Origin: a virus
Strand: one strand, 5' to 3'
Length of the DNA stretch: 27,854 nt
IMG/VR virus record: IMGVR_UViG_3300021364_000132
Span: 1-27,854 of that record
Shown here: positions 1-7,312 of the stretch, piece after piece
How the letters are laid out: the number at the start of each line of letters is the position of its first letter
Position numbering within the stretch: position 1 is the first letter of the stretch
Made by a program: the position numbers and the translations under genes
The notes under the pieces: generated by a model
Database searches by the model: none
The model's input: only the letters and a program-made list of their open reading frames with translations
Told to the model about the DNA's origin: nothing

Positions 1-184
1 CAATATAACGAATGTCACAGCGTGAAAGACCCATATCGTTTAGTTCACGATCTGAAAGTCTTGATAGTTCTTTTACAGTTTGATTTGCAAGTCTTCTTGC
101 TTTGATTTTTACGCTTTGCTTCTTTAACCATCCCGCGATAGATGGCAGGCCAACCCAATTGGCCGTATTGATTAGTGTAGTCAT
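1..184 (-). CDS. DUF1127 domain small basic protein (partial, runs off left edge)
   Basis: The leftward reading frame starts at the ATG at 184 behind an AGGAG ribosome-binding site and stays open for 61 codons to the window edge. Near the visible C-terminus it reads ELSRLSDRELNDMGLSRCDI, the signature of DUF1127 (YjiS-like) proteins, after a basic helix rich in Lys and Arg. DUF1127 proteins are short (about 45-75 residues), common in alphaproteobacteria, and at least one (CcaF1 of Rhodobacter) is reported to bind RNA and affect sRNA maturation. A phage copy might act on host RNA; that is inference. It is divergent from the phosphate-permease gene and preceded by an unusually long leader (185-356) with several hairpins. 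Confidence 0.8.
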   Translation of the reverse strand, partial: MTTLINTANWVGLPSIAGWLKKQSVKIKARRLANQTVKELSRLSDRELNDMGLSRCDIRYI

Positions 185-356
185 TGCTACATTCTCCTTT
201 GTATATGTGTATGTGTGGCTAATAAGGTCTGTCACGTACCCCGGTCTCTCCCGGCGCTACCTTTGTATGGCATAGGAAATGCCCTTCATCATTTTTATAG
301 AGCTGAAGACGCTCTAGGAGTTTAAAATAGTGCAGTATCACTGTCCTATTCCCAAC
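185..356 (-). other. Long structured leader of the DUF1127 gene
   Basis: No open frame fits here. On the minus strand it holds three hairpins: stem 299-303/311-315 (AGAGC/GCTCT), stem 269-273/279-283 (GGCAT/ATGCC), and stem 241-244/251-254 (CCGG/CCGG). A CTCCT on the transcript (plus-strand AGGAG at 316-320) could pair with the AGGAG ribosome-binding site just before the DUF1127 start. It is either a regulatory 5' UTR or contains a small RNA. No tRNA-like fold was found. Confidence 0.4.
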
Positions 357-364
357 TATTTATC
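357..364 (-). promoter_or_regulatory. T4-type late promoter, leftward
   Basis: The minus strand reads GATAAATA, matching the late motif found before many rightward genes in this window. It would drive the DUF1127 gene. A perfect 14-bp palindrome, TATACTATAGTATA, lies just upstream at 369-382. Confidence 0.5.
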
Positions 365-414
365 ATACTATACTATAGTATAACACAAAAGTCTACTGCT
401 TTTTTGTAAAGACT

Positions 415-443
415 GTTATGCTATTTTTGCATGAGTCTGTCAA
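415..443 (-). promoter_or_regulatory. Sigma70-like promoter, leftward
   Basis: The minus strand has TTGACA (443-438), a 17-nt spacer and CATAAC (420-415). Its -35 box forms an inverted repeat (TGTCAAC/GTTGACA, 438-444/450-456) with the -35 box of the rightward promoter, so the two promoters are back to back. The -10 matches only 4 of 6. Confidence 0.35.
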
Positions 444-450
444 CTTTAGG

Positions 451-486
451 TTGACACAGTTAAGAATTTATCTTATAGTGTAAATA
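451..486 (+). promoter_or_regulatory. Overlapping sigma70-like and late promoters before the PiT gene
   Basis: TTGACA (451-456), a 17-nt spacer and TATAGT (474-479) form a near-consensus host-type promoter. The last T of the -10 begins TGTAAATA (479-486), the late motif. The overlap would allow transcription both early (host sigma70) and late (phage sigma factor). The leader that follows has hairpin CCGAGC/GCTCGG and hairpin GACGG/CCGTC before the GGAG ribosome-binding site. Confidence 0.6.
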
Positions 487-561
487 ACATTGCCGAGCAG
501 ACGTCGAGCTCGGTCTTAATAGTGAGCGACGGGGTAAAGCCGTCAAGCGAGGAGATAAAAA

Positions 562-1533
562 ATGGACGCATTCACACTATGGAGCCTTGTTGGGTTCCTG
601 CTTGCCGCATATGCGGTTATAGCAAACGATTCAGTACAAACTCTCGGTACATGGATGGCATCAAACAATGAGAGATTCAACTATAAAACATTATGGGCCG
701 CGGCAAGTGCAGTGTTACTTGCAACCCTGTGGTATGGTTGGAGTGTAAATGGTGGAGACATCAGTTACGAACGACTAACGAGAATACCTTGGCAGGAAGT
801 CCAATGGTATCATGCGGCAGCACCTGCTATCCTAGTAGCCCTTACTAGACTTGGTGTGCCGGTATCAACTTCATTCTTAGTTCTATCAGTATTTGCTTCA
901 ACCTTTGTGTTGGAAAAAATGCTAATGAAATCTATTATGGGTTACGGTGTTGCAGCCGCATTTGCATATTGCATTTGGTTTGCAATACACAAGTTCTTTG
1001 CTAAGTGGTATGATGAAACACAGCCAGTTAGCGAAGGCAACAAGAAGTTTTGGCGTATTGCACAATGGGTAGCAACAGGCGGCTTGTGGTGGACATGGCT
1101 AAGTCATGACATGGCAAACATCGCAGTTTTCCTACCACGGGTGGTGCCAGTTGATATGATGATCTTTATATCGGTTGTGTTTGTTGCGGGCTTGTTCTTT
1201 ATGTTTAGAGAAAAAGGCGGCAAGATCCAACAGATTGTTCTAGAGAAGCACAACACACGATATGTGCGTAGTGCTACATTGATCGACTTGTTCTATTGGT
1301 TGTGCTTGTACTTCTTTAAGGAACTGAATGACATCCCAATGAGTACAACTTGGGTGTTCGTAGGTTTACTTGCAGGACGAGAACTTGCAATGGCAACATA
1401 CTTTGGTAAGAAGAAAACCAAATCAGTGTTTCCACTTGTTGCAAAAGACTTTGGTAAGATGATGGTAGGCTTGGGTGCATCAGTTGCACTGGTATTGGCT
1501 ATCCATTATGTGATCTTACCAAACGGACTTTAA
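562..1533 (+). CDS. PiT-type inorganic phosphate permease-like membrane protein
   Basis: A strongly hydrophobic 323-residue protein with about eight to nine membrane segments. It carries two half-repeat signatures like the PiT/Pho4 family: A-N-D near residues 21-23 followed by a Gly/Thr-rich stretch, and S-H-D-M-A-N near 180. Each half also has a Pro-(V/M)-Ser-Thr-(S/T) loop (near 100 and 259). The family moves phosphate with H+ or Na+ across the inner membrane; members are usually 400-500 residues, so this is a compact form lacking most of the central loop. The start is fixed by GGAG eight bases upstream. It is transcribed alone, from a dual promoter to a strong terminator. As a phage gene it would raise phosphate uptake during infection. 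Substrate is inferred from the family. Confidence 0.72.
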   Translation: MDAFTLWSLVGFLLAAYAVIANDSVQTLGTWMASNNERFNYKTLWAAASAVLLATLWYGWSVNGGDISYERLTRIPWQEVQWYHAAAPAILVALTRLGVPVSTSFLVLSVFASTFVLEKMLMKSIMGYGVAAAFAYCIWFAIHKFFAKWYDETQPVSEGNKKFWRIAQWVATGGLWWTWLSHDMANIAVFLPRVVPVDMMIFISVVFVAGLFFMFREKGGKIQQIVLEKHNTRYVRSATLIDLFYWLCLYFFKELNDIPMSTTWVFVGLLAGRELAMATYFGKKKTKSVFPLVAKDFGKMMVGLGASVALVLAIHYVILPNGL

Positions 1534-1541
1534 GAAGCCAA

Positions 1542-1569
1542 GGCAGTGAACGACGACACTGCCTTTTTT
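1542..1569 (+). terminator. Rho-independent terminator after the PiT gene
   Basis: Seven-base stem GGCAGTG/CACTGCC with an 8-nt loop, followed by six T. Confidence 0.9.
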
Positions 1570-1570
1570 C

Positions 1571-1599
1571 TTGACTTGATAACAAAACTATGTTATATA
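1571..1599 (+). promoter_or_regulatory. Sigma70-like promoter
   Basis: TTGACT (1571-1576), a 17-nt spacer and TATATA (1594-1599). It sits directly between the terminator and the next ATG (1604), so the expected transcript start falls on or beside the start codon. Confidence 0.55.
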
Positions 1600-1603
1600 T
1601 TGT

Positions 1604-1840
1604 ATGATAAAAGATTGGGACATAAAAGATATCTGTAGAACCATAGGCAAGATCACTTGGGCCGCAACAGATCCAAGGATGGACGGCTTTAACACTTGGG
1701 GTAGCAAACGAGAACTGTACGAACTACTGTTCTTTGTGCAACAGGAACTAGATAAGTGTAGCACCTATGGTGACATAGAAGAAGACTATTTAAAGAAACA
1801 TGATCAGGAGATGATGCTAAGAGCATTAGGTAAACGATGA
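1604..1840 (+). CDS. Hypothetical protein, 78 aa, possibly leaderless
   Basis: Not recognised. A soluble, mixed-charge, mostly helical protein with two Trp in the first half and an acidic, Lys-rich C-terminal half. No ribosome-binding site precedes the ATG, and the -10 box ends only four bases before it, so translation from a leaderless mRNA is likely if this start is right. The only nearby internal ATG (codon 26, at 1679) has AAGG too close to help. The stop overlaps the next gene's ATG by four bases (ATGA), so the two genes are probably translationally coupled. Confidence 0.6.
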   Translation: MIKDWDIKDICRTIGKITWAATDPRMDGFNTWGSKRELYELLFFVQQELDKCSTYGDIEEDYLKKHDQEMMLRALGKR

Positions 1841-2589
1841 AAATAGGTATTGCAGGTTACGGCTTTGTTGGCAAGGCCCACGAAAAGATATTTAAACAAT
1901 CACATGAGATTATAATCTCAGATCCTGCACAGGGCGAGTACGGTAATCTTGCTCACGCAGATGCAATAATTATATGTGTTAGCACACCGCAAAAAGACGT
2001 AAGTGGACATTGTGATGTAACCAATGTGTGTGATGTGATTGACGAAGCACCTGATGTGCCAATCCTAATTAAGAGTACGATCTCTCCTGAAGGTTGGAGA
2101 TTGATAACTGATACTTGCAAGAACAAGAACATAACGTTCTCGCCAGAGTTCCTACGTGCGGCACACTGGGAAGAAGATGCCCTTAACAAACGTGACTTTT
2201 ACTTTGGCGGAGAAAGTGTAGCATTCTGGAGTGGATTGTTTTTAGGTGCTCTAGGTAATATCAATATTACTCCTGCCGAGCCTGAAGAACTTATCCTAAT
2301 GAAGCAACTTAGAAATAGTTACCTAGCAACCAAGGTAACTTTCTTTAACCAAGTGTATGACTATTGTGCGGGTGAAGGTGTAGACTTTGAAAAGGTGCGT
2401 AAGTTTATTACAGCTGATGATCGTATTGGCGAAAGTCATAGCCACGTAACAAAAGAGCGAGGCTTTGGAGGACACTGCTTGCCTAAAGATACCCTTGCAA
2501 CCGTACGCAGTGCAAACGTCAGTGCTAATACTCGTATGACTCTGCTTGAAGAAGCATTAGACTATAACAACTCAATCCGTAAGGATTAG
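1837..2589 (+). CDS. Short nucleotide-sugar (UDP-glucose-type) dehydrogenase
   Basis: The N-terminal Rossmann motif G-Y-G-F-V-G (residues 7-12), the I-I-I-C-V-S-T-P strand near 46-53, S-P-E-F near 103, and the catalytic-cysteine motif GFGGHCLPKD (209-218, Cys214) identify the UDP-glucose/GDP-mannose dehydrogenase family. These enzymes oxidise the C6 hydroxyl of a nucleotide sugar to an acid using NAD+. Family members are about 390-440 residues; this protein stops about 36 residues after the catalytic Cys, so it lacks the C-terminal sugar-nucleotide-binding domain. The reading frame is intact and ends cleanly, so this looks like an evolved short form and not a recent truncation. Its substrate and activity are uncertain. 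It may serve surface-sugar modification. Confidence 0.78.
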   Translation: MKIGIAGYGFVGKAHEKIFKQSHEIIISDPAQGEYGNLAHADAIIICVSTPQKDVSGHCDVTNVCDVIDEAPDVPILIKSTISPEGWRLITDTCKNKNITFSPEFLRAAHWEEDALNKRDFYFGGESVAFWSGLFLGALGNINITPAEPEELILMKQLRNSYLATKVTFFNQVYDYCAGEGVDFEKVRKFITADDRIGESHSHVTKERGFGGHCLPKDTLATVRSANVSANTRMTLLEEALDYNNSIRKD

Positions 2590-2801
2590 ATAGACTCTCC
2601 TGGCTGCCAATCTAGGCAAACGCCGTATGCTTTTCCTGCGAAGTCACTCATATTAAAATTTTTGTTGATTCTATCTTCTGCGGCTAAACACAACTCTTCT
2701 GTTTCAAATTGCAAAGCACTCCAGCCATCGGGCGCAATAATGTCCCCGGGCAACCAAGTGCCATCTTGCATTAGAAACATTACTACTAAAAAATATTTCA
2801 C
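2586..2801 (-). CDS. Small hypothetical protein with hydrophobic N-terminus, 71 aa
   Basis: Not recognised. It starts at a GTG two bases after the lipase stop codon. The first ten residues are hydrophobic (MKYFLVVMFL) but too short for a clear signal peptide. The rest is acidic, with two Cys (in EELCLA and GVCLDW) that could form a disulfide. It is the second gene of a leftward pair with the lipase, and its end overlaps the convergent dehydrogenase by four bases. No terminator is visible between the convergent genes. Confidence 0.55.
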   Translation of the reverse strand: MKYFLVVMFLMQDGTWLPGDIIAPDGWSALQFETEELCLAAEDRINKNFNMSDFAGKAYGVCLDWQPGESI

Positions 2802-2802
2802 T

Positions 2803-3567
2803 TCATTCTTTATTGTATCTTTCTAAATTAGCAACATAGTTTACCATGCTGTGATCTGAAAAGTTATCAATACTTCCTTTCTTAATGCCCATCCACATAC
2901 CGCGCCAGCGATCTTTAACTCGTTGCCAAGGTGTCATGTTGCGAATGTTTCCGTATGCGTTCATGTAATGCTCTTGCCCATGATGTACATACCCCATTAT
3001 AGCAAGTGGCACTCTTGCTACAACGTCATTGTTGTTTACCCAACGATGATGTTCAACGTTTAGGCTCTTGCAGTATGCTCTCCATCCTACTCTTGGAGAC
3101 CCGTATGTGTATAGTTCGATAGGATCGTTTAGATCGATGTTGTGTTTGCAACGACTTGCCATAATGGTTGCCATTGCTGCACCAAGCGAGTGCCCACAGA
3201 ACCAAAGTGTTTTCTTAATATTAACTTTGCGGAGGATGTCTTCTTCAACCATTGGCCAAAGTTCATCTACTTCTGCTTTGAATCCTCTGTGTACTCTTGA
3301 CACTGTTTCTGCCATTACTGGCATGGCTTTTAGATCTGCTTTTATATCGTTAAACTCTGAAGGTTGTGTACCACGGCAAGCAATAACAATGTCATCTTTG
3401 TTCATAAAGCGATATGCTTGTGCTCCGTCTCTGTTGTAAAATTCTACTGTTGTAAACCCTAATTTTTTCACTTGACTTTTTGCTTCTTTTTCGTTACTAT
3501 AAGCAATGCTCGCAAGTTTTGCAAATAATAAGGAACGTTCTTTGAAATTCATATCTTTTATTGACAT
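2803..3567 (-). CDS. Class 3 lipase family alpha/beta hydrolase
   Basis: Lipase_3-type serine hydrolase of 254 residues. Visible features in order: the oxyanion-region motif A-C-R-G-T (63-67), the V-H-R-G-F motif (92-96), the nucleophile elbow G-H-S-L-G (Ser127), the Y-T-Y-G-S-P-R-V-G strand (153-161), Asp181 in N-N-N-D-V-V, and His239 in D-H-S-M-V. This completes the Ser-Asp-His triad. An earlier in-frame ATG at 3582 exists, but its codons run through the G-rich ribosome-binding site, so the start at 3567 is preferred. No signal peptide is seen, so it would act in the cytoplasm or be carried in the virion. A role in membrane-lipid breakdown at lysis or in lipid scavenging is inference. Confidence 0.85.
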   Translation of the reverse strand: MSIKDMNFKERSLLFAKLASIAYSNEKEAKSQVKKLGFTTVEFYNRDGAQAYRFMNKDDIVIACRGTQPSEFNDIKADLKAMPVMAETVSRVHRGFKAEVDELWPMVEEDILRKVNIKKTLWFCGHSLGAAMATIMASRCKHNIDLNDPIELYTYGSPRVGWRAYCKSLNVEHHRWVNNNDVVARVPLAIMGYVHHGQEHYMNAYGNIRNMTPWQRVKDRWRGMWMGIKKGSIDNFSDHSMVNYVANLERYNKE

Positions 3568-3594
3568 TATGCCCTCCCCCAAGTGTACTACTCA

Positions 3595-3602
3595 TATTTA
3601 TT
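3595..3602 (-). promoter_or_regulatory. T4-type late promoter, leftward (lipase)
   Basis: AATAAATA on the minus strand, 28 bases before the lipase ATG. It is back to back with the rightward late motif at 3608. Confidence 0.55.
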
Positions 3603-3607
3603 CCTGC

Positions 3608-3615
3608 GCTAAATA
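3608..3615 (+). promoter_or_regulatory. T4-type late promoter, rightward
   Basis: GCTAAATA, followed after 11 nt by GAGG and then the ATG at 3633. It probably starts the long late block running to about 7200. Confidence 0.6.
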
Positions 3616-3632
3616 CATTACGAGGATATAAA

Positions 3633-3893
3633 ATGAAAAAACACACAAGAAGTATACTTGAAGAACTTAATAATTTGCATCCTAATAGGGATAATGATTT
3701 CCTAATTGAATCCAGTGCGAATAATATATTAGAAAGCGCAATTAATCTAATGAACCGTATAAACAGAACTTATGATCCTCAAACAGCAGGTGAATTAGAA
3801 AGACGTTTTATTAATAGCATAAAGTCTGGAGATCCTCGTAAATTCAAACGTGGTATGCAAAAAATAATAGAGGCCAAGCGTAATGATTCTTAA
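3633..3893 (+). CDS. Small phage protein, T4-like late block, 86 aa
   Basis: The ATG at 3633 is preferred over an upstream in-frame start at 3561 because it follows GAGGATATAA and lies downstream of the late promoter. The product is helical and charged, with a basic C-terminal half (KRGMQKIIEAKR). The N-terminus contains I-L-E at residues 8-10, matching the (I/L)-x-E site discussed for this block. I recall similar small proteins in marine T4-like phages but know no function. It overlaps the next gene by 11 bases. Confidence 0.75.
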   Translation: MKKHTRSILEELNNLHPNRDNDFLIESSANNILESAINLMNRINRTYDPQTAGELERRFINSIKSGDPRKFKRGMQKIIEAKRNDS

Positions 3894-4719
3894 AGAAGGT
3901 GGTAACGTATTCAAAACAGAGCAAGGTCCGCTAACGCAGCGTATTCCTACACCAGCAGTCAGACCTACTGTAGATGCAATTGAAAAGATTACAGGATTAG
4001 AATTTATCGATGATGACTTATTAGGCACAACAGGTAAGAAGACAGATCCAGATGGTTCTTTTGAAAAGAATTCGTCAGGTGATTTAGATTTAAATACTGA
4101 CCTAAATAAGATAAGCAAAGACGAATTGATTGCCAAACTAACTGCTTGGTGCAAAAGCAAAGGCATTGCAGATAATGAAATAATGAATCAAGGTCGCAAG
4201 TTTACAGGTGGATGGATTCACAATGCAGGTGACCAAGTACATTTCCGTATGCCTATCCAAGGTGGCGAAGGGTATGTACAAGTTGACTTTATGATGACAG
4301 CTAAGCCAGCTTACCAACGTGGAGCCAAGCGTGGAGGCACAGGACAATACACTGGTGCTGACAGAGCAGTTTTACTTTCTAGCTTGGCTAGAGGTAGAGG
4401 ATTTAAGATGAGCCCTAAGTTTGGACTTGTTGATCCAAACCAAGGCGACAAAGTAGTAGCAGACGATTGGGATGAGATTGCTAAATTACTATTAGGACCA
4501 TCTGCTACAGAAAAAGATACTCATACAGTTGATAGTATGCTTGCGGTTCTTAAAAAGGATCCAAACTACGAAGAACTTATAGGTCCTTGGAAAGAAAATA
4601 TGTTGAAACAAGGTAAGGAAGTTCCTGAGTCAAAAACTTTTGAAACACTTGCCGATAAGCAGTTAGATAGAATTCTGTCTTTAACAAAAACATTAAACAG
4701 TAGTGTATTGGTACAATGA
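3883..4719 (+). CDS. Putative Pol-beta-fold nucleotidyltransferase
   Basis: A 278-residue protein with G-S (58-59) followed by S-G-D-L-D-L (65-70, Asp67 and Asp69) and a later G-Y-V-Q-V-D-F strand near 130. This arrangement matches the Gly-Ser, Asp-x-Asp and third-Asp pattern of the Pol-beta nucleotidyltransferase superfamily, which transfers a nucleotide to nucleic acid, protein or small molecule. It is followed by basic Gly-rich segments (RGAKRGGTGQ and LARGRGFK) that could bind nucleic acid. The N-terminus, MILKEGG, contains L-K-E followed by G, a possible prohead-protease site. It overlaps its ligase-fold neighbour by four bases (ATGA), so the two are probably coupled. The assignment is from motif pattern only; its substrate is unknown. 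Confidence 0.5.
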   Translation: MILKEGGNVFKTEQGPLTQRIPTPAVRPTVDAIEKITGLEFIDDDLLGTTGKKTDPDGSFEKNSSGDLDLNTDLNKISKDELIAKLTAWCKSKGIADNEIMNQGRKFTGGWIHNAGDQVHFRMPIQGGEGYVQVDFMMTAKPAYQRGAKRGGTGQYTGADRAVLLSSLARGRGFKMSPKFGLVDPNQGDKVVADDWDEIAKLLLGPSATEKDTHTVDSMLAVLKKDPNYEELIGPWKENMLKQGKEVPESKTFETLADKQLDRILSLTKTLNSSVLVQ

Positions 4720-5909
4720 GATACAGTGAATTTAAAATAGTAGAATGGGTCTGTGGAAAATGCTATAGTGAACCTTGCGGTTGCGAAGTTTTAACTGAAG
4801 CAGAAGCTCGTATTCAACACGCAGAAGATATAGTATTCTGGGAAGGTAGTAAAGGTGCAACTAGAGCATTAAATGCTTTGAAAAGTATGGCAACAGGTGG
4901 TCACAAAGATACTACAATAAAATGGGATGGATCGCCTGCACTTATATTTGGCCGTAATGAAAACGGTGACTTCATCCTTACTGATAAATCAGGTTTCAGT
5001 GCTAAAGGATATGATGGTAAAGCAACAAGTGCAGATATGTTAGGTAAAGTTTTAGGTAATAGAAAAGTTAAAGACCCTTCCCCTAAGAAACTAGCAGACA
5101 GAGAAAAATTTATTCAAAATATGAAAGACATATTTGACGAATATCAAAAAGCTGTTGCTCCTAACTTTAGAGGATATTTTAAAGGCGATTTGTTGTATTA
5201 TAACACTCCTCCAAAACTTAATGGAAGATACAGTTTTACTCCACAGTTAGTTACATATGAAGTTGATGCCGACAGTGCATTGGGCATGAAGATTGGTACT
5301 AGTAAAACAGGAATCGTAATCCACAGGTATATTGATTTGCAAGGCAAAGAAACAGGAGTTACTCCGCAAGGATTAGAATCTGCATTACAAGGCAGCGAAG
5401 TTTTAGCTATGCCGCCTACTTATGCAGTTCAAGCAGCCAATGTAGATATGAAAAGCATTAAACAATTAGAAACTATAGTTAAAATGAACGCTCCTAAAAT
5501 AGATGAGCTTCTTAACCAAGTAGAATTAAAACAAAAGAAACTATCTGGATTTGCAGATATGTTGTATACATATCTGAATAGTAAAGTTGACACAGGATTA
5601 AATAACCTTGGAGTAGACTTTAAAGATTGGGTAGCGAGTAGTAAATTAAGTGGACCTATGCGTACTAGAGTTTTAGAACATATAGGACAACATCCAACTG
5701 CCTTTAATGCATTATGGAAAGTCGTATCAGGAATAATTAAAGTAAAAGATGATATTATTAACCAGTTTGACTCGCATGATGCAGACGTTGTACAGAAGAT
5801 AGGAAAGTCTTCAGGCGGCGAAGGATATGTTATGGCACATCCAGAAGGCGATATTAAATTAGTACCTAGAGAGTATTTCTCAAAGGCTAATAGAGCGAAG
5901 GTGCGTTAG
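4716..5909 (+). CDS. Ligase-fold (covalent nucleotidyltransferase-like) phage protein
   Basis: A 397-residue protein. Residues 68-75 read I-K-W-D-G-S-P-A, like motif I (K-x-D-G) of ATP-dependent DNA/RNA ligases and capping enzymes, with Lys69 as the candidate AMP/GMP acceptor. A motif III-like F-K-G-D-L-L-Y lies near 153, a motif IV-like E-G-Y-V-M at 369-373, and a motif V-like I-K-L-V at 380-383. A long helical insert separates motifs III and IV, which is unusual. The N-terminus has I-V-E (8-10) followed by a Cys cluster C13-x2-C16-x4-C21-x-C23 that may bind zinc. It follows a putative nucleotidyltransferase, suggesting a nucleic-acid end-processing pair. I recall related marine T4-like proteins of unknown function. 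The ligase assignment is inference. Confidence 0.55.
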   Translation: MRYSEFKIVEWVCGKCYSEPCGCEVLTEAEARIQHAEDIVFWEGSKGATRALNALKSMATGGHKDTTIKWDGSPALIFGRNENGDFILTDKSGFSAKGYDGKATSADMLGKVLGNRKVKDPSPKKLADREKFIQNMKDIFDEYQKAVAPNFRGYFKGDLLYYNTPPKLNGRYSFTPQLVTYEVDADSALGMKIGTSKTGIVIHRYIDLQGKETGVTPQGLESALQGSEVLAMPPTYAVQAANVDMKSIKQLETIVKMNAPKIDELLNQVELKQKKLSGFADMLYTYLNSKVDTGLNNLGVDFKDWVASSKLSGPMRTRVLEHIGQHPTAFNALWKVVSGIIKVKDDIINQFDSHDADVVQKIGKSSGGEGYVMAHPEGDIKLVPREYFSKANRAKVR

Positions 5910-5920
5910 AGGAGATAATA

Positions 5921-6328
5921 ATGAGAGCATCAGAATTTGTAAACACAGAGGCTAATATTCCAACACATTTTGAAATTAAGCCTGAACATAAACCATTTAT
6001 TGATATGGGACATAAAATTAGAGCAGCACTAGAACCAGCAAGTGGTATCAAGTGGGACGACGAAGAATTTAATAAGGCTGCTGAATTAAGCACACAGCTA
6101 ATTTCAATAGGTGGACAGTTTGGTCCAAGATCAGCAGGTGAAGCATTGAAGGCTGCTGAAGTTGATGTTGAAACTGCTAAAGCAATAATGCGTAAAAGTG
6201 CAAGCGCAAAAATGGGAGCAGGTGTAAAAGATCCAGAGCCATCAGACGATGACGAAGATCCAGAAGATAAGCGTCCAAGCGATGACGACATCGATAGAGA
6301 TGCACAGGATTATGCCAAAGGTAGATAA
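5921..6328 (+). CDS. Acidic-tailed hypothetical phage protein, 135 aa
   Basis: Not recognised. The ribosome-binding site GGAG is at 5911. The N-terminus MRASEF resembles MRYSEF of the preceding protein. A helical Ala-rich middle is followed by an Asp/Glu/Pro-rich tail (about residues 106-130) that looks disordered. The stop overlaps the next ATG by one base (TAATG). A late structural or head-associated role is likely from position only. Confidence 0.65.
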   Translation: MRASEFVNTEANIPTHFEIKPEHKPFIDMGHKIRAALEPASGIKWDDEEFNKAAELSTQLISIGGQFGPRSAGEALKAAEVDVETAKAIMRKSASAKMGAGVKDPEPSDDDEDPEDKRPSDDDIDRDAQDYAKGR

Positions 6329-7200
6329 TGGACTTTATTAAAGAACTTCAAGAAGGTAGGATGACTCGCGACGCAAATGATGCTCGCAAACTTACCTATG
6401 CTGATTGCAAATTAAATTTATACCTAAGTATGTTATGTATAGAATTATTACGTCAGTTTCCTGCCTATGCAAAGACAGCAAGTGATTATTGCAGAAGAAG
6501 TTCTGGATATAGAGAATATTCTAAATTCCGCCCTGCTAGTACAGATATGTATAATTTTATGTACTGGGTGAACGGAGATGAAAAAGCTCTTTCAGTTTTA
6601 AAAGATCCTGGTGCTGCTTGGAAAGCAAGACAGAAAACAAACGTTCCTTTGCGCCAAATACATTTTTACATTAAAACACTGGGAACAGGAAGTCCTCCAA
6701 CTAATGTTATGGAAACTTTTGTAGCAATTGAAAGACAACTTGGTATAACGGACACAACTTTAAAAAATACTAGACGCAGAATTATTAATTTTGCAGAACT
6801 TAATACAATAGAAAAGAAAACAGCAGCTACCAATCTCCTCTTAGCTGCTAGAACACGATTAAGAGCAAGCGACTTAATTGATGATCTTTCTAAAGCAATA
6901 GCACAGTTTGGTCTAGAAAGCACAGGTGTCAAAGATACTAACCCTACAGTTAGTAATCCTGATTTAGGTTTTGATGACAGAGATCTTTTATTATACAGAC
7001 TGATAGTTGGTAATAAGAATCTAGCACAAACAAGACTTTTCCTTAAAAAAGCAGAAAATGGGGAAAGTATTCCTAATACCGCAGTAAGAGGTTATATGCC
7101 AGCAGTAAAAATGCTTAATGATATAGTGCAGGCTGGTCCTGGATTTGTTCAACAACTAAGATTATTACACCAAAGATCAAAAAATTATACTAAGAAGTAA
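6328..7200 (+). CDS. Hypothetical phage protein, 290 aa
   Basis: Not recognised. The N-terminus MDFIKELQEGR has I-K-E (4-6) and L-Q-E followed by G (7-10), fitting the (I/L)-x-E cleavage pattern. The body is basic and mostly helical, with Tyr/Arg-rich stretches near residues 50-70 (YCRRSSGYREYSKFRP) and an Arg-rich segment near 147-152 (KNTRRR). Nucleic-acid binding is possible. It is translated in series with the two genes before it and ends the first late cluster. Confidence 0.65.
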   Translation: MDFIKELQEGRMTRDANDARKLTYADCKLNLYLSMLCIELLRQFPAYAKTASDYCRRSSGYREYSKFRPASTDMYNFMYWVNGDEKALSVLKDPGAAWKARQKTNVPLRQIHFYIKTLGTGSPPTNVMETFVAIERQLGITDTTLKNTRRRIINFAELNTIEKKTAATNLLLAARTRLRASDLIDDLSKAIAQFGLESTGVKDTNPTVSNPDLGFDDRDLLLYRLIVGNKNLAQTRLFLKKAENGESIPNTAVRGYMPAVKMLNDIVQAGPGFVQQLRLLHQRSKNYTKK

Positions 7201-7312
7201 AATTTTCCGTCATTTTAAGGCTATTATAGCACTTTTTTCTTTATATTGCTAAATACATATAACAACGCCGCAGAGTCGCGGTATTGTCATTTCAGAGTTA
7301 AGGAGAAAGAAA
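7201..7312 (+). promoter_or_regulatory. Late promoter and leader before the small abundant-type protein
   Basis: A weak hairpin GCTA/TAGC followed by a T-rich run (7220-7240) may end the preceding transcript. The late motif GCTAAATA is at 7248-7255. The leader has a CCGC/GCGG hairpin (7268-7271/7278-7281) and a strong AAGGAG ribosome-binding site before the ATG at 7313. Confidence 0.6.

Noticed and set aside
3561-3632. Longer start for the 86-aa protein
   Set aside because: The extra codons overlap the divergent promoter region and lipase start, and lack a ribosome-binding site; the ATG at 3633 has one.
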